The notes under the pieces were generated by a model. It was not told the DNA's origin. It worked only from the letters and a program-made list of their open reading frames with translations, and made no database searches. A DNA stretch of 64,000 nucleotides from Flavobacterium sp. 1 (GTDB lineage Bacteria; Bacteroidota; Bacteroidia; Flavobacteriales; Flavobacteriaceae). The stretch covers positions 682,001-746,000 of the forward strand of contig NZ_PGER01000001.1 of assembly GCF_002797935.1 (NCBI RefSeq), in the 5' to 3' direction. Made by a program: the position numbers and the translations under genes. Positions 45,253 through 54,343 of the stretch are shown in pieces (the first letter of the stretch is position 1; every line of letters starts with the position of its first letter).

Positions 45253-46320
45253 CTATGCTATTCTTTTTTTACATTTAATCAAGGTATGGCTCATTCCAAT
45301 GATTTCATGTATTTCGTCTACCTCAAAACCTACTTTTTCAATTATTTTTAAAATATCTTTTGAATGAAACATTTGACTGTTTCCGTTGGCAACCGCTGTA
45401 AAATATAATGAAGTGGCGTGTAAACTGTATGTGGAAGATTGGAATCTTTGTAAATCCCAAAAGGTTTCCAAGATATAAAAACTGGTGTTATCGTTCATAG
45501 CATCATAAGCTTTGCTGAAAATTTTTTCTATTTCCTCCAAAGAGAAACAATCTATAAACTGGCTCATCCAAATAACATCAAAATCTTTTGGTAAAATACT
45601 GGAGTCGTCTAGTAAATTTATGTCTTTGGTAAATATTCTATCTTCGAGATTATTTTCAGCGATATTTTTTTGAGCCATTTTGGTTTGCCCGGGTAAATCC
45701 AAAATAGTAATTTTTACCGTGGGATTGTATTTGGCACATAGTAATGCAAATTTTCCGGTGTTGCCCCCAACATCCATAATAGTTTTGGGACTGGAATTAA
45801 ATAGAATGGGCAGAACATCTGGAAACGTATAATCTGAATAAAAATGATCAAAATCGAACCAGCTTTTTTTAACTTTTTCTGGCAATTCGGATAATCCTAT
45901 ATAGACGGTATCCCAATTTCCTAATTCTTTTAATCCTTTTGGCTTGCCTTGTACTATTGATTCCTCCAGATGATTCATGGCAAAATAATTAACATCCTGA
46001 GTGAAGTCCATATTAATATTGGTTGCTTCGTCTCTCAGAATAAAGTAGCCTGTTTTTGTTAATATAAATTCGTTGCCCCTTAGATAGACCAATTCTAAGC
46101 TTAGACCGGCTTCGAGTAATACTTTTACGCCATAAACAGATAAGTTTAATGATTTTGCAATGGTATCAATATTTGCTTTTGTGTGGTTAAACAGATATTC
46201 TAAAATCCCTAGATTTCGAAGTGATTTTGCAGCTTGAAACATTATTGGTGCAAAAGCAATTTTTTGAGCATCTAAGTTAGCTTGAATAACAGTTTTTTTA
46301 TCAGAACCAAAATCTTTCAT
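45253..46320 (-). CDS. SAM-dependent methyltransferase of the flexirubin cluster
   Basis: The 355-residue protein has the build of O-methyltransferase-like enzymes: an N-terminal winged-helix dimerisation part (about 20-100: LRNLGILEYLFNHTKANIDTIAKSLNLSVYGVKVLLEAGL), then a Rossmann methyltransferase domain with motif I IMDVGGNTGKFALL, the acidic ribose-binding end of strand two (ITILDLPG) and FDVIWMSQFIDCFS. Flexirubins carry a methyl group on the terminal ring, so ring methylation is a fitting role; this is inference from context. It is divergent from the ammonia-lyase gene. Confidence 0.82.
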   Translation of the reverse strand: MKDFGSDKKTVIQANLDAQKIAFAPIMFQAAKSLRNLGILEYLFNHTKANIDTIAKSLNLSVYGVKVLLEAGLSLELVYLRGNEFILTKTGYFILRDEATNINMDFTQDVNYFAMNHLEESIVQGKPKGLKELGNWDTVYIGLSELPEKVKKSWFDFDHFYSDYTFPDVLPILFNSSPKTIMDVGGNTGKFALLCAKYNPTVKITILDLPGQTKMAQKNIAENNLEDRIFTKDINLLDDSSILPKDFDVIWMSQFIDCFSLEEIEKIFSKAYDAMNDNTSFYILETFWDLQRFQSSTYSLHATSLYFTAVANGNSQMFHSKDILKIIEKVGFEVDEIHEIIGMSHTLIKCKKRIA

Positions 46321-46432
46321 TTATTTTGATTTAAAATTGTTTGTATGTGTTTGTTTATATTGCAGTTAGATATTGTTTTGAGTGATGATTGTAAAATAAA
46401 ACATCGTTTTACAAATTTTAGCGATATTATGC

Positions 46433-46440
46433 TACATTTG
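46433..46440 (+). promoter_or_regulatory. Candidate -7 box of the main pigment operon
   Basis: TACATTTG is an exact TAnnTTTG match 80 bases before the ammonia-lyase ATG. It is the only plus-strand consensus box I found in this gap, and the genes downstream are tightly packed. Confidence 0.55.
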
Positions 46441-46520
46441 CTCATTCAAATTAACCACATTAAATTCTAAATAAAAACAAAATTTTAATATATTTAGTTT
46501 TAAAAAAAAATACTTGTTGA

Positions 46521-48041
46521 ATGAATGCTATAAAGGAATATTTAAGTTTAAAAGAGTTTGAATCTGTAATTTTTGAGAATAATAAAATAGATATCAGTCA
46601 GAATGTTTTAGATAGGGTTAATGAAAGTTTTGATTTTTTAAAGGAATTTTCGGTAAACAAAATTATTTATGGTGTGAATACTGGTTTTGGCCCTATGGCT
46701 CAGTATCGTATTAAAGATGAAGATCGTATACAGCTACAGTATAATTTGATTCGCAGCCATGCTTCTGGTACAGGAAAACCATTAAACGCTGTTTGTGTAA
46801 AAGCGGCAATATTGGCACGATTAAATACACTATCTTTAGGTAATTCAGGTGTTCATCCTTCATTAATTCATTTGATGAAAGAGCTGATTAACAGAGATAT
46901 TACCCCTTTAATTTTTGAACATGGCGGAGTAGGAGCGAGTGGAGATTTAGTGCAGTTGGCTCATTTGGCTTTGGTTCTTATTGGTGAAGGAGAGGTTTTT
47001 TATAAAGGAGAAAGAAGACCTACAGCAGCCGTTTTTGCATTAGAGAAACTAGAACCTATTCAAGTAGAAATTAGAGAAGGCTTGGCATTAATGAACGGAA
47101 CTTCGGTAATGACAGGAATAGGAGTTGTAAATGTTCACCATGCTAATAAGCTATTGGATTGGTCTATAAAGTTCTCGGGTACCATTAATGAAATTGTGCA
47201 AGCGTATGATGATCATTTTTCTGAGGAGCTAAACAATACAAAACGTCATAAAGGGCAGCGCGAAGTAGCTTCCAGAATGCGTTCGAATCTTAGTGACAGT
47301 GCTTTAATTAGAAAAAGAGAAGACCATTTATATTCTGGTGATAATACTGAGGATGTTTTTAAAGAAAAAGTGCAGGAATATTATTCTTTGCGTTGTGTGC
47401 CTCAAATATTGGGACCAGTATTGGAAACTATAAATAATGTGGCTTCTATACTCGAAGAGGAGTTTAACTCCGCTAATGACAATCCTATTATAGATGTGAA
47501 AAATCAGCATGTATATCATGGAGGAAATTTTCACGGAGATTATATTTCGTTGGAAATGGATAAATTGAAAATTGTTATTACCAAATTAACGATGCTTGCC
47601 GAAAGACAGTTGAATTATTTATTGAATTCCAAAATCAATGAAATTTTGCCGCCATTTGTCAATTTGGGTACCTTAGGATTTAATTTTGGAATGCAGGGAG
47701 TACAATTTACAGCAACTTCTACTACTGCAGAGAATCAAATGTTATCAAATCCGATGTATGTTCACAGTATTCCAAATAATAATGACAATCAGGATATTGT
47801 AAGTATGGGGACAAATGCAGCTGTGATAACCTCTAAAGTTATAGAAAATGCTTTTGAAGTTTTGGCAATCGAACTGATAACTATTGTTCAGGCAATTGAT
47901 TGTTTAGAACAAAAAGATCAGATTTCATCTGTAGCCAGAAAAATATATGATGATGTTAGGGTAATAATCCCAAGGTTCGAAAAGGATCAGGTTATGTATC
48001 CTTTTGTACAAAAGGTAAAAGACTATCTGATTAATAATTAA
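46521..48041 (+). CDS. tal: Tyrosine ammonia-lyase (MIO-type aromatic amino acid lyase)
   Basis: The 506-residue enzyme belongs to the histidine/phenylalanine/tyrosine ammonia-lyase family. The MIO cofactor forms from A139-S140-G141 in GGVGASGDLVQLAH; the catalytic Tyr lies in IYGVNTGFGPMAQY, and LQYNLIRSHASGTG marks the substrate-selecting region. From memory, the sequence and the exact length agree closely with the characterised tyrosine ammonia-lyase of F. johnsoniae, so tyrosine to 4-coumarate is the likely reaction, giving the starter unit of the flexirubin aryl polyene. Automatic annotation may call it histidine ammonia-lyase; the lack of other hut genes nearby argues against that. It is the first gene of the main pigment operon. 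Confidence 0.9.
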   Translation: MNAIKEYLSLKEFESVIFENNKIDISQNVLDRVNESFDFLKEFSVNKIIYGVNTGFGPMAQYRIKDEDRIQLQYNLIRSHASGTGKPLNAVCVKAAILARLNTLSLGNSGVHPSLIHLMKELINRDITPLIFEHGGVGASGDLVQLAHLALVLIGEGEVFYKGERRPTAAVFALEKLEPIQVEIREGLALMNGTSVMTGIGVVNVHHANKLLDWSIKFSGTINEIVQAYDDHFSEELNNTKRHKGQREVASRMRSNLSDSALIRKREDHLYSGDNTEDVFKEKVQEYYSLRCVPQILGPVLETINNVASILEEEFNSANDNPIIDVKNQHVYHGGNFHGDYISLEMDKLKIVITKLTMLAERQLNYLLNSKINEILPPFVNLGTLGFNFGMQGVQFTATSTTAENQMLSNPMYVHSIPNNNDNQDIVSMGTNAAVITSKVIENAFEVLAIELITIVQAIDCLEQKDQISSVARKIYDDVRVIIPRFEKDQVMYPFVQKVKDYLINN

Positions 48042-48092
48042 TTTAGAATGGAGACAGTTTTCAATCAGCAATCTAAAATTTAAAAAATACGT

Positions 48093-48824
48093 ATGAAATG
48101 TGCATTGGTTACAGGAGGTTCAAGAGGAATTGGTAGTGCTATTTGCGAAAAATTAGCGCAGGATAGTGACTATCATATTTTAATTAATTACCATTCCAAT
48201 AAAAAAGCCGCTGAAGAAACCTTAGAAGCAGTAATTGCAAACGGTGCTACTGGAGAAATTTTGCAATTTGATGTTGCTAATTTTACCGAAGTTCAATCGG
48301 TATTAACACAATGGCAGGAGGCAAATCCAAAAGCGGTTGTTGAGGTTATTGTAAATAATGCAGGAATTACAAAAGACGGTTTGTTTATGTGGATGAGCCA
48401 AGAGGATTGGTCAAGTGTTGTAAACACCAGTTTAAATGGTTTTTTTAATGTGACTAATTTTTTTATGCAAAAAATGCTGCGAAATAAATATGGACGAATT
48501 GTAAATATGGTGTCTTTATCAGGAGTAAAAGGTACAGCAGGACAAACCAATTATTCGGCGGCTAAGGGTGCTGTTATAGGTGCAACCAAAGCTTTGGCAC
48601 AAGAAATTGCCAAAAGAAATATTACCGTAAATGCTGTTGCTCCAGGTTTTATAAAAACGGATATGACTAGTGAGCTTGATGAAACAGAATTAATAAAAAT
48701 GATACCATTAAATCGTTTTGGTGAAGCTGATGAAGTAGCAGATTTAGTTAGTTTTCTTGTTTCTAAGAAAGCCAGTTACATTACGGGTGAAGTTATTAAT
48801 ATCAATGGTGGAATTTATTCATAA
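48093..48824 (+). CDS. fabG: 3-oxoacyl-ACP reductase (FabG-like) of the pigment cluster
   Basis: The 243-residue short-chain dehydrogenase reduces 3-oxoacyl-ACP during polyene chain building. Seen: the NADP-binding TGGSRGIGSAICEKLA (residues 7-22), NNAGITKDGLFMWM, the catalytic Ser of MVSLSGVKG and the Tyr-x3-Lys in NYSAAKGAV, then VAPGFIKTDMT. It probably corresponds to the ApeQ ketoreductase of aryl-polyene clusters. It lies 51 bases after the lyase. Confidence 0.92.
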   Translation: MKCALVTGGSRGIGSAICEKLAQDSDYHILINYHSNKKAAEETLEAVIANGATGEILQFDVANFTEVQSVLTQWQEANPKAVVEVIVNNAGITKDGLFMWMSQEDWSSVVNTSLNGFFNVTNFFMQKMLRNKYGRIVNMVSLSGVKGTAGQTNYSAAKGAVIGATKALAQEIAKRNITVNAVAPGFIKTDMTSELDETELIKMIPLNRFGEADEVADLVSFLVSKKASYITGEVININGGIYS

Positions 48825-48839
48825 AAATAAAAGTTGTCA

Positions 48840-50075
48840 ATGAATAATAGAGTAGTCATAACAGGAATGGGAATTTATTCCTGTATAGGAACATCGTTAG
48901 ACGAAGTAAAAGATTCTTTATTTGAAGGAAAATCAGGAATTGTATTTGATCCAGAACGCAAGGAGTTTGGTTTTAGGTCAGCTTTAACAGGCACAGTTCC
49001 TAAACCAGATTTAAAAAATTTACTTTCCAGAAGACAAAGAATAAGTCTTGGAGAGGAAACCGAATTTGCATATATGGCAACTATTGAAGCCTTAAAAAAT
49101 GCAAATATAGATGATGCTTTTTTTGACAAAAATGAAGTCGGTATTATATATGGCAATGATAGTGTGTCCAAAGCTATTATTGAGGCAACAGACATTATTC
49201 GGGAGAAAAAAGATACTACTTTAATTGGTTCAGGGGCTATTTTTAAGTCTATGAATTCGACAGTTACGATGAATCTTTCTACAATATTTAAGTTAAGAGG
49301 GATTAATTTAACAATCAGTGCAGCCTGTGCCAGTGGCTCTCATTCTATCGGAATGGCCTATTTTTTGATAAAAAACGGCTTTCAAGATTTAATTATCTGT
49401 GGAGGAGCACAAGAAATTAATAAGTATGCTATGAGTAGTTTTGATGGTTTGGGCGTTTTTTCTGCCAGAGAAGAAGAGCCTACCAAAGCTTCTAGACCTT
49501 TTGATATTAACCGCGATGGATTAATTCCAAGTGGTGGTGGTGCTACTTTGATTTTAGAGTCTTATGATTCGGCAATAAAAAGAGGCGCTACTATTTTGGC
49601 CGAAGTAATTGGATATGGATTTTCATCCAATGGAGGCCATATTTCTACCCCAAATGTTGAAGGGCCGTCTATAGCGATGCAGAGAGCTTTGGATGAGGCA
49701 GGAATAAAATCAAATGAAGTAGATTATATTAATGCCCATGCAACATCAACTCCAGTAGGAGACGATAATGAAGCAAAGGCTATTTTTGAAGTTTTCGGAG
49801 AAAGTAACCCTTATGTCAGTTCTACAAAATCAATGACAGGGCATGAATGTTGGATGGCTGGAGCTAGTGAGGTTATTTATTCTGTTTTGATGATGCAGAA
49901 TGATTTTATTGCACCAAATATTAATTTGGAAACCCCAGATGCAGATGCAGCAAAATTAAATTTAGTTAAAACCACATTAAATAAAAAAATTGATATATTT
50001 TTGTCGAATTCCTTCGGTTTTGGAGGTACAAATTCAGCATTAGTAGTTAAAAAGTATAAGAAAAGTAATGAATAA
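48840..50075 (+). CDS. Beta-ketoacyl-ACP synthase (FabF-like), complete triad
   Basis: The 411-residue ketosynthase has Cys163 (SAACASGSHSIG), the first His in NAHATSTPVGD and the second in MTGHECWMAGASE, so it should condense malonyl-ACP with the growing acyl chain. The start is the ATG at 48840 (MNNRVVITGMG); an in-frame TTG two codons earlier is less likely. It ends overlapping the acyl carrier protein gene by 8 bases, which points to coupled translation. Confidence 0.92.
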   Translation: MNNRVVITGMGIYSCIGTSLDEVKDSLFEGKSGIVFDPERKEFGFRSALTGTVPKPDLKNLLSRRQRISLGEETEFAYMATIEALKNANIDDAFFDKNEVGIIYGNDSVSKAIIEATDIIREKKDTTLIGSGAIFKSMNSTVTMNLSTIFKLRGINLTISAACASGSHSIGMAYFLIKNGFQDLIICGGAQEINKYAMSSFDGLGVFSAREEEPTKASRPFDINRDGLIPSGGGATLILESYDSAIKRGATILAEVIGYGFSSNGGHISTPNVEGPSIAMQRALDEAGIKSNEVDYINAHATSTPVGDDNEAKAIFEVFGESNPYVSSTKSMTGHECWMAGASEVIYSVLMMQNDFIAPNINLETPDADAAKLNLVKTTLNKKIDIFLSNSFGFGGTNSALVVKKYKKSNE

Positions 50076-50319
50076 AGAAGCAATTATTGAGAGGGTAAAT
50101 GGGTTTTTAATTGATGAATTTGAGGTGGATAGCGATGATATTCAGTTTGAAGCAAATTTAAAAGATACTTTGGGACTGGATAGTTTAGACTATGTAGATC
50201 TTGTTGTTTCTATCGAATCAAACTTTGGCGTAAAATTAGTTGAATCAGATTTTGTAGGAATAGATACGTTCCAAAGTTTTTATGACCTGATAGAAAATAA
50301 AATAAAATCAAAGGCTTAA
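50068..50319 (+). CDS. Acyl carrier protein 1 of the pigment cluster
   Basis: The 83-residue acidic helical protein has the phosphopantetheine site Ser39 in LGLDSLDYVDLVV. It carries intermediates of the aryl-polyene or alkyl chains. A second carrier (59963-60220) lies 10 kb downstream; aryl-polyene clusters typically have two. Confidence 0.93.
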   Translation: MNKEAIIERVNGFLIDEFEVDSDDIQFEANLKDTLGLDSLDYVDLVVSIESNFGVKLVESDFVGIDTFQSFYDLIENKIKSKA

Positions 50320-50323
50320 TTTA

Positions 50324-51205
50324 ATGAGTCAATGGGATGGGAAATCCAAAGGCACAGTTCTTGGGTATAAGATTTTTGTTTTCTTCATAAATAAAATTGG
50401 AGTAAAATCAGCATATTTCGTACTTTATTTTGTAGCAGCGTATTATTTTATTTTCCTTAAAAAAAGCAATGCCTCAATCTTTTATTATTTTAGAAAAAGA
50501 TTGGGGTATTCGTATTTAAAATCTAAAACGATGGTTTTTAGAAGTTATTATACTTTTGGACAAACTATTATTGATAAAATTGCAATTGGTGCTGGTCTAA
50601 AAGATAAGTTTACTTATGAACATGACGGTAAAGAGTTTATTATTAAGTTGTTAGAAGAAAAAAAAGGAGGCATATTAATTAGTGCGCATGTAGGGAATTT
50701 TGAGATAGCCGAACATTTTTTTAGTGAAGTTGATTTTAATTTACAAATAAATTTAGTTACTACCGATTTAGAGCATTCGACAATAAAAAAATATCTTGAA
50801 AGTATTACTCAAAAACCTAGAATCAATTTTATATTAATCAGTGATGATTTGTCGCATATTTTTGAAATTAATTCTGCTTTAGCCAGAAATGAATTAGTTT
50901 GTTTTACTGGCGACCGGTATTTTGAGGGTGTAAAATCGTTGAGTGAAAATTTACTGAATCAAGAAGCACTTTTTCCTGCAGGTCCATTTCTTATTGCATC
51001 CAGATTAAAGGTTCCTGTTCTTTTTGTATATGTAATGAAAGAACCAAATTTACATTATCATTTGTACACGAGAGAAGCCAAAGTTAAGCACCGTGATGAA
51101 AAAGGATTGTTAAAAGAATATACCGAAAGTGTTGAAGGTATGATGAAAAAGTATCCGCTGCAATGGTTTAATTATTTCGATTTTTGGAATCAGCTTGACA
51201 AATAA
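50324..51205 (+). CDS. LpxL/HtrB-like acyltransferase of the pigment cluster
   Basis: The 293-residue protein resembles late acyltransferases of lipid A synthesis: an N-terminal membrane helix (SAYFVLYFVAAYYFIFL), the HX4E active site in SAHVGNFEIAE, a GDRYFEG segment and FPAGPFLIASRLKVPVLFVYV. In aryl-polyene clusters such acyltransferases attach the polyene acyl chain to an acceptor. Here it is a candidate for the ester bond between polyene acid and dialkylresorcinol. It follows the carrier protein by 4 bases. Confidence 0.85.
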   Translation: MSQWDGKSKGTVLGYKIFVFFINKIGVKSAYFVLYFVAAYYFIFLKKSNASIFYYFRKRLGYSYLKSKTMVFRSYYTFGQTIIDKIAIGAGLKDKFTYEHDGKEFIIKLLEEKKGGILISAHVGNFEIAEHFFSEVDFNLQINLVTTDLEHSTIKKYLESITQKPRINFILISDDLSHIFEINSALARNELVCFTGDRYFEGVKSLSENLLNQEALFPAGPFLIASRLKVPVLFVYVMKEPNLHYHLYTREAKVKHRDEKGLLKEYTESVEGMMKKYPLQWFNYFDFWNQLDK

Positions 51206-51373
51206 AAATAGTACTGATTTTTAAATAATTTAAAGTGTTTTTTTAATCTGTTGATTATTAATAATTTGTCGATAATTTAAAAATATAAGTTGCTTTTTTT
51301 TAGAAAGATGTAAGTAGCGATTGGTTTTAATTAGAATTTTGGTTTAAATTCGTTTTCTGTAAAAAAGACTTCA

Positions 51374-52279
51374 ATGAAAAATGTCCTAGTAATCTATTAT
51401 TCTCAATCGGGACAATTAGCGACTATTGCTAGAAATATAGCAAAACCATTTTTAAATTCGGAAAGCATAAATGTAGTGTTTCATGAAATTAAAATGGAGC
51501 AGCCATTTCTATTTCCTTGGAATAATGATGCATTTTTTAATGCTTTTCCAGAATCTTTTTTACAAATTCCTGCTCGTATTAAACCAGTTCCAGATGAGAT
51601 AATGGAAATGAAGTTTGATTTGATTCTTTTGAATTATCAAGTTTGGTATTTGACGCCTTCCATTCCCATAAATTCTTTTTTGAAAAGTCCTGAAGCTAAA
51701 ATTTTATTTCAAGATACACCAGTTGTAACAATAAACGGCTCCAGAAATATGTGGTTTATGGCGCAGGAAAAAATTAAGATTTTGTTGAAGCAGAATAATG
51801 CTTTATTAAAAGGAAATATTGCATTGGTAGATAGAGTGGGGAATTTAATAAGTGTTATAACAATTGTGGAGTGGATGTTTTCTGGAGTGAAAAAAAGATA
51901 CCTTGGAATTTTTCCATTACCTGGTGTTTCCGATAAAGATATAAACGAATCTACAAAATTTGGCAAAGTGATACTTTCCAGTTTTGAGGAGAATGATTTT
52001 GATAATTTGCAATCAAAATTAGTTAAGATTGATGCCGTCAAAGTCAGTTCCTATTTGGTTAAAGTGGATAAAACAGCCAATAAGATTTTTTCAAAATGGT
52101 CTAATTTTATTATAACAAAGGGGGAATCCAGAAAATTTTGGACAAAGATATTTAAAGTGTATTTAATAGTAGCAATATGGCTAGTTTCGCCAATAGTTTA
52201 TATATTACACATTCTTACGTATCCGTTAAAAATAAAAAAAATAAGACAAGAACTAGAATATTATAAAGGAGTAAATTAG
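51374..52279 (+). CDS. darA: Dialkylresorcinol condensing enzyme DarA
   Basis: The 301-residue protein fits DarA, the partner of DarB in making 2,5-dialkylresorcinols, where it is thought to act in aromatisation. Seen: a flavodoxin-like N-terminus (VLVIYYSQSGQLATIARNIAKPF), FDLILLNYQVWYLTPSIPINSFL and a C-terminal hydrophobic stretch (VYLIVAIWLVSPIVYILHILTYPL) that may tether it to the membrane. It is directly followed by darB (5-base gap), and the pair defines flexirubin-type clusters. A 168-base gap without a consensus promoter box precedes it. Confidence 0.9.
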   Translation: MKNVLVIYYSQSGQLATIARNIAKPFLNSESINVVFHEIKMEQPFLFPWNNDAFFNAFPESFLQIPARIKPVPDEIMEMKFDLILLNYQVWYLTPSIPINSFLKSPEAKILFQDTPVVTINGSRNMWFMAQEKIKILLKQNNALLKGNIALVDRVGNLISVITIVEWMFSGVKKRYLGIFPLPGVSDKDINESTKFGKVILSSFEENDFDNLQSKLVKIDAVKVSSYLVKVDKTANKIFSKWSNFIITKGESRKFWTKIFKVYLIVAIWLVSPIVYILHILTYPLKIKKIRQELEYYKGVN

Positions 52280-52284
52280 ATTAT

Positions 52285-53418
52285 ATGTTTGATGTATATA
52301 TTACAAAAGCGGCTAAGTATTTACCAAATAAAGCTGTTTCTAATGATGAAATGGAAGATTATTTGGGTTTGATAAATGAAACGGCATCCAAAGGCAGAAG
52401 ATTAATATTAAGAAATAATAAGATTGTAAGCCGTTATTATGCACGAGATAAAAATGGAAATAGCACTCATAATAATGCTGAATTAACTCATATAGCTATT
52501 CAAGGATTATTTGATAATCGTTTTACAGATCAAGATATGGAATTGTTATCTTGTGGAACTACTACTCCCGATGTACTTGTCCCATCTCATGCATCAATGG
52601 TGCATGGCTTATTGAAAAATAAAAATCTGGAGCTTAACTCATCGGCAGGCGTGTGTTGTTCGGGGATGAATGCTTTGAAATTTGGTTTTCTTTCAGTGAA
52701 ATCCGGAAATACAAATAATGCGGTTTGTGTTGGTTCTGAAAAAGCTTCTTCGTGGTTATCTTCTAATAAATTTGAAAATGAAGTTGTTAATCTAAAAAAA
52801 CTTAAAGAACAGCCCATATTAGCTTTTAGAAAAGATTTTCTTAGGTGGATGCTATCTGATGGTGCTGGTGCTTTTTTATTAGAAAATAAACCAATCGGAG
52901 CTATTTCTTTAAAAATTGAATGGATGGAAGCCTACTCTTACGCACATGAAATAGAGACATGTATGTATGCTGGCGGAGACAAATTAGAGAATGGGAAAAT
53001 AAAAGCATGGAATGACTTTGATCCCAGCGAATGGCTCAACGAATCTATATTTGCAGTTAAACAAGACATTAAATTGCTCGATGAACATATTTTGGTTAAG
53101 GGTGCTGAAAGCATGAGTGAAGCTTTGGCAAAAAACAATATTTCCGCTGATCAAATTGATTTCTTTTTGCCGCACGTTTCTTCCCATTATTTTGTGGAAG
53201 GTTTGAGTAAAGCATTAGCAGAAAAAGGAATGGTGATACCAATGGAAAAATGGTTTATGAATTTAGCATATGTTGGCAATGTAGGTTCAGCTTCAATTTA
53301 TCTGGCTTTAGAAGAATTAATGAATTCAGGTAAACTGCAAAAAGGCAATAAAATTCTTTTATCTGTGCCAGAAAGCGGTCGTTTTTCTTATGCTTATGCT
53401 TATTTAACGGTTTGTTAA
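52285..53418 (+). CDS. darB: Dialkylresorcinol ketosynthase DarB (KAS III-like)
   Basis: The 377-residue thiolase-fold enzyme joins a 3-oxoacyl thioester with a 2-enoyl thioester to form the resorcinol ring precursor. Seen: Cys125 in the SAGVCCSGMNAL motif, the His in FLPHVSSHYF and the Asn region LAYVGNVGSASIY, a full KAS III-type triad. The stop codon shares a base with the start of the next gene (TAATG), so translation is probably coupled. Confidence 0.92.
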   Translation: MFDVYITKAAKYLPNKAVSNDEMEDYLGLINETASKGRRLILRNNKIVSRYYARDKNGNSTHNNAELTHIAIQGLFDNRFTDQDMELLSCGTTTPDVLVPSHASMVHGLLKNKNLELNSSAGVCCSGMNALKFGFLSVKSGNTNNAVCVGSEKASSWLSSNKFENEVVNLKKLKEQPILAFRKDFLRWMLSDGAGAFLLENKPIGAISLKIEWMEAYSYAHEIETCMYAGGDKLENGKIKAWNDFDPSEWLNESIFAVKQDIKLLDEHILVKGAESMSEALAKNNISADQIDFFLPHVSSHYFVEGLSKALAEKGMVIPMEKWFMNLAYVGNVGSASIYLALEELMNSGKLQKGNKILLSVPESGRFSYAYAYLTVC

Positions 53419-53858
53419 TGACAATGGCAGATAGTAATCCATTAGGTGATAAAGATTTTGTGGAGACTTTAATTCCTCAAAAAAAACCGTTTGTAATGGT
53501 TGATACTTTGTATTTTTATTCTGAAAATGAGCTGGTTGCGGGGTTTACCATTCATAACGATGCAGTTTTTTTAAAAGATAATTCTTTTGTAGAATCAGGA
53601 ATTATAGAGCACATGGCACAGTCTGTAGCATTACATACAGGGTATCAGTTTTATTTAAGAAATGAACAAGCTCCTACAGGTTATATTGGTTCTATAAATA
53701 AATTGCAAATAAAAGGACTTCCCAAACTTCATGACGAAATAAGGACAACAGTTTCTATTATACAGGAATTTGGTGGAGTTACTTTGGTAGATATTGTTAG
53801 CAAATTAAACAATGTTGAAATAGCTAATGGTCAGATGAAAACTGTTTTGGCTAAATAA
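53418..53858 (+). CDS. ApeP-like hot-dog 3-hydroxyacyl-ACP dehydratase 1
   Basis: The 146-residue hot-dog protein has LIPQKKPFVMVDTLYFYSEN, NDAVFLKDNSFVESGIIEHMAQSVALHTGYQF and a GYIGSINKLQIKGLPK strand. The glutamate of the FabZ/FabA active site (E in IIEHMAQ) is present, but the GHFPG histidine is not; this is also how I remember ApeP-type dehydratases of aryl-polyene clusters. The start is the ATG 53418 overlapping the darB stop; a TTG at 53412 is less likely. Confidence 0.82.
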   Translation: MTMADSNPLGDKDFVETLIPQKKPFVMVDTLYFYSENELVAGFTIHNDAVFLKDNSFVESGIIEHMAQSVALHTGYQFYLRNEQAPTGYIGSINKLQIKGLPKLHDEIRTTVSIIQEFGGVTLVDIVSKLNNVEIANGQMKTVLAK

Positions 53859-53867
53859 TTAAAAATA

Positions 53868-54338
53868 GTGAGTAAGAAAGAAACATCAAAACTTGTAAAT
53901 AGTAATCATTATCTGCCTCATCGTGCTCCCATGCTGATGGTGGATTTTATTTTGGAGATTGATGATGAGAAGGTAGAAACTGTATTTGAAGTTAAAACAG
54001 AAAATATATTTCTTAAAAATGATTTTTTCACAGAATCGGGTTTGGTCGAAAATATGGCACAAACCTGTTCGATGATTGTTGCCAAAGATTACTTTATTGA
54101 TGAAAATAATAATGATAAGCCGGGAGCGAATGTGATTGGTTTTATTAGCGGAATTAAAATTTTAAAAATATATTCTTTGCCTAAAGCAGGTACAACAATT
54201 GTTACTAAAGCAATCTTAGTTTCAAAATTTATTACCGATTCCTATAGCTTATGTACTATAAAATGTAAAACTTTAAAAGCAGAAGAAATACTATTAGAAG
54301 GAGAGATTACATTGTTTATTCAAAATAATAAACCCTAG
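53868..54338 (+). CDS. ApeP-like hot-dog 3-hydroxyacyl-ACP dehydratase 2
   Basis: The 156-residue protein has LPHRAPMLMVDFILEIDDEK, ENIFLKNDFFTESGLVENMAQTCSMIV and VIGFISGIKILKIYSLPKAG. It is a paralogue-like neighbour of the preceding gene and also lacks the GHFPG histidine while keeping the Glu. The two may form a heteromeric dehydratase, as described for ApeI/ApeP. The start appears to be GTG at 53868, because no ATG precedes the conserved LPHRAPM segment. Confidence 0.8.
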   Translation: MSKKETSKLVNSNHYLPHRAPMLMVDFILEIDDEKVETVFEVKTENIFLKNDFFTESGLVENMAQTCSMIVAKDYFIDENNNDKPGANVIGFISGIKILKIYSLPKAGTTIVTKAILVSKFITDSYSLCTIKCKTLKAEEILLEGEITLFIQNNKP

Positions 54339-54343
54339 AGAGA

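Noticed and set aside
46521..48041. Histidine ammonia-lyase (hutH) as the call for the lyase
   Set aside because: No other histidine-degradation genes are nearby, the gene leads a flexirubin cluster, and the sequence agrees with the remembered F. johnsoniae tyrosine ammonia-lyase.
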